From: Planctomycetaceae bacterium
GTDB taxonomy: Bacteria; Planctomycetota; Planctomycetia; Planctomycetales; Planctomycetaceae
Length of the DNA: 6,913 nt
Direction of reading: 5' to 3'
NCBI GenBank assembly: GCA_027080405.1
Contig: JALWSL010000258.1
Span: forward strand, 1-6,913
The position numbers were made by a program, and so were the translations under genes. Each line of letters begins with the position of its first letter. Positions within the stretch are counted from its first letter, which is position 1. A model generated the notes under the pieces. It was given only the letters and a program-made list of their open reading frames with translations, was not told the DNA's origin and made no database searches. Positions 6,430-6,913 of this stretch are shown here, one piece after another.

Positions 6430-6488
6430 AAGCGGTCACGCGCAGCCTGGAACAGAGAACTCCCCACCTTCACTCATCGAATCGACAA

Positions 6489-6500
6489 CCAGTCGACTGG
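6489..6500. promoter_or_regulatory. Perfect 12-bp palindrome, possible operator
   Basis: CCAGTCGACTGG is identical to its reverse complement and lies 60 bases upstream of the lipoprotein ATG. A run of seven T on the plus strand (6509-6515; A on the minus strand) lies just upstream of it in the lipoprotein gene's direction, as an A-tract near a promoter might. Lacking a loop, the palindrome is a poor terminator, and no plus-strand gene ends here. Binding of a dimeric regulator is a guess from symmetry and position. Confidence 0.3.
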
Positions 6501-6591
6501 AGCCAAACTTTTTTTGCCGAAGGAATCAGCATAATTCACCCAACCTGATCCCGCGAATGAAAGCCCCTGTCGCGTATCGCTTTTGCGCATC

Positions 6592-6613
6592 TACACATCG
6601 CTTACACATCGCT
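6592..6613. repeat. 11-bp tandem duplication across a stop codon
   Basis: TACACATCGCT occurs twice head to tail (6592-6602 and 6603-6613), covering the last codons and the TAA of the right-edge gene. Reading the minus strand, one copy alone would give the same ending, Ser-Asp-Val followed by TAG, so the duplication leaves the protein unchanged. It looks like recent replication slippage. Confidence 0.6.
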
Positions 6614-6913
6614 GAAGCCGAACGGATCAAGAGAAGAAATAGCGACCAGACAAAGCAGCGCCTGGGCGAAAAACAGGGTACTCCATACCGCAAACGGGAA
6701 CGGTTCAAATTCCGCCCCTTCTCTTTCCATTTCTTTCTGCGTTGAAGAACTGCCCTGTGGTGAAAAATTGTTCCAGGCAGACGCGGCAACGGAAAGCATC
6801 AGAGGAAGCAGAAAGACCCACAGGCGGGCGGCTTCGCCCATGTTCTTTCCACTGAGAACAAGCAGAAGCCAGCCTCCCACGATCGACAGGTTCAACAGGG
6901 AAATCGTATCGAC
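6602..6913 (-). CDS. C-terminal part of a polytopic membrane protein (5' end outside window)
   Basis: The frame is open from the right edge to a TAA at 6604-6602, giving 103 visible residues. A TTG at 6895 is in frame but has no ribosome site, and the frame continues upstream of it as VDTISL without a stop, so I treat the gene as partial. Three hydrophobic segments are seen (about residues 4-21, 30-46 and 76-92 of the visible part), with a hydrophilic, Glu/Ser-rich loop between the last two (around SSSTQKEMEREGAEFEPF). The phrase SGKNMGEAARLWVFLLP recalls a motif near the C-terminus of multi-spanning glycosyltransferase-like (GT-C) membrane proteins, where a conserved Glu and an Arg-Leu/Ile-Trp follow a helix. 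That link is tentative and from memory. It is separated from the lipoprotein gene by 172 bases on the same strand. Confidence 0.6.
   Translation of the reverse strand, partial: VDTISLLNLSIVGGWLLLVLSGKNMGEAARLWVFLLPLMLSVAASAWNNFSPQGSSSTQKEMEREGAEFEPFPFAVWSTLFFAQALLCLVAISSLDPFGFSDV

Noticed and set aside
1..6913. CRISPR array, tRNA, rRNA, transposase or integrase
   Set aside because: No regularly spaced repeats, no tRNA- or rRNA-like sequence and no recombinase-like protein frame were seen on either strand.

Overview
The window reads as bacterial chromosomal DNA, most likely from a planctomycete. This is inferred from the wording of the RHS protein (YDKLGRQTQDR, TGVDGSIRRIA, LFHVRNRVYH, GTWVQRDPLGL), which I associate strongly with planctomycete RHS families. 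A DUF997 + sodium:solute symporter pair, a short lipoprotein without a recognisable family, and roughly balanced base composition all fit. I cannot name a genus.

Layout. (1) Positions 1-2551 are an RHS debris field. A 636-codon 3' portion of an RHS/YD-repeat gene lies on the minus strand (107-2017). It has a complete RHS core motif, but it starts abruptly after tandem stop codons, with no ribosome binding site and without the long N-terminal part such proteins normally have. After the core it carries only a 31-residue tail with one hydrophobic helix. The tail ends in an ATGA overlap with a further minus-strand ORF that leaves the window (1-110) and has a good Shine-Dalgarno. Facing the other way from the same junction near 2018 is a 5'-less gene remnant (2016-2186, plus), itself joined by ATGA to a small intact ORF (2183-2551) that looks like an RHS-associated immunity-type gene. 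(2) Positions 2552-3117 hold no convincing gene. They contain a possible scrap of a second RHS copy, a dispersed-repeat-like element (the 'SRKDAKTQ' type) and several hairpins. (3) Positions 3118-5447 hold a two-gene minus-strand operon: a DUF997/YhdT-like two-helix protein overlapping (GTGA) a PanF-like sodium:solute symporter with an unusually large soluble insert. (4) Positions 5596-6429 encode a lipoprotein of unknown function. (5) Positions 6430-6601 are a short intergenic stretch with a perfect 12-bp palindrome and an 11-bp tandem repeat. (6) Positions 6602-6913 are the 3' end of a polytopic membrane protein that enters from the right edge.

How it fits together. All ordinary genes (3118-6913) run right to left; only the remnant and the small ORF at 2016-2551 run the other way. 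The symporter and DUF997 protein very probably work together at the inner membrane. The RHS part looks like a rearranged polymorphic-toxin/RHS locus in which two gene sets lost their 5' ends at one breakpoint. I found no rRNA, tRNA, CRISPR array, transposase or integrase.
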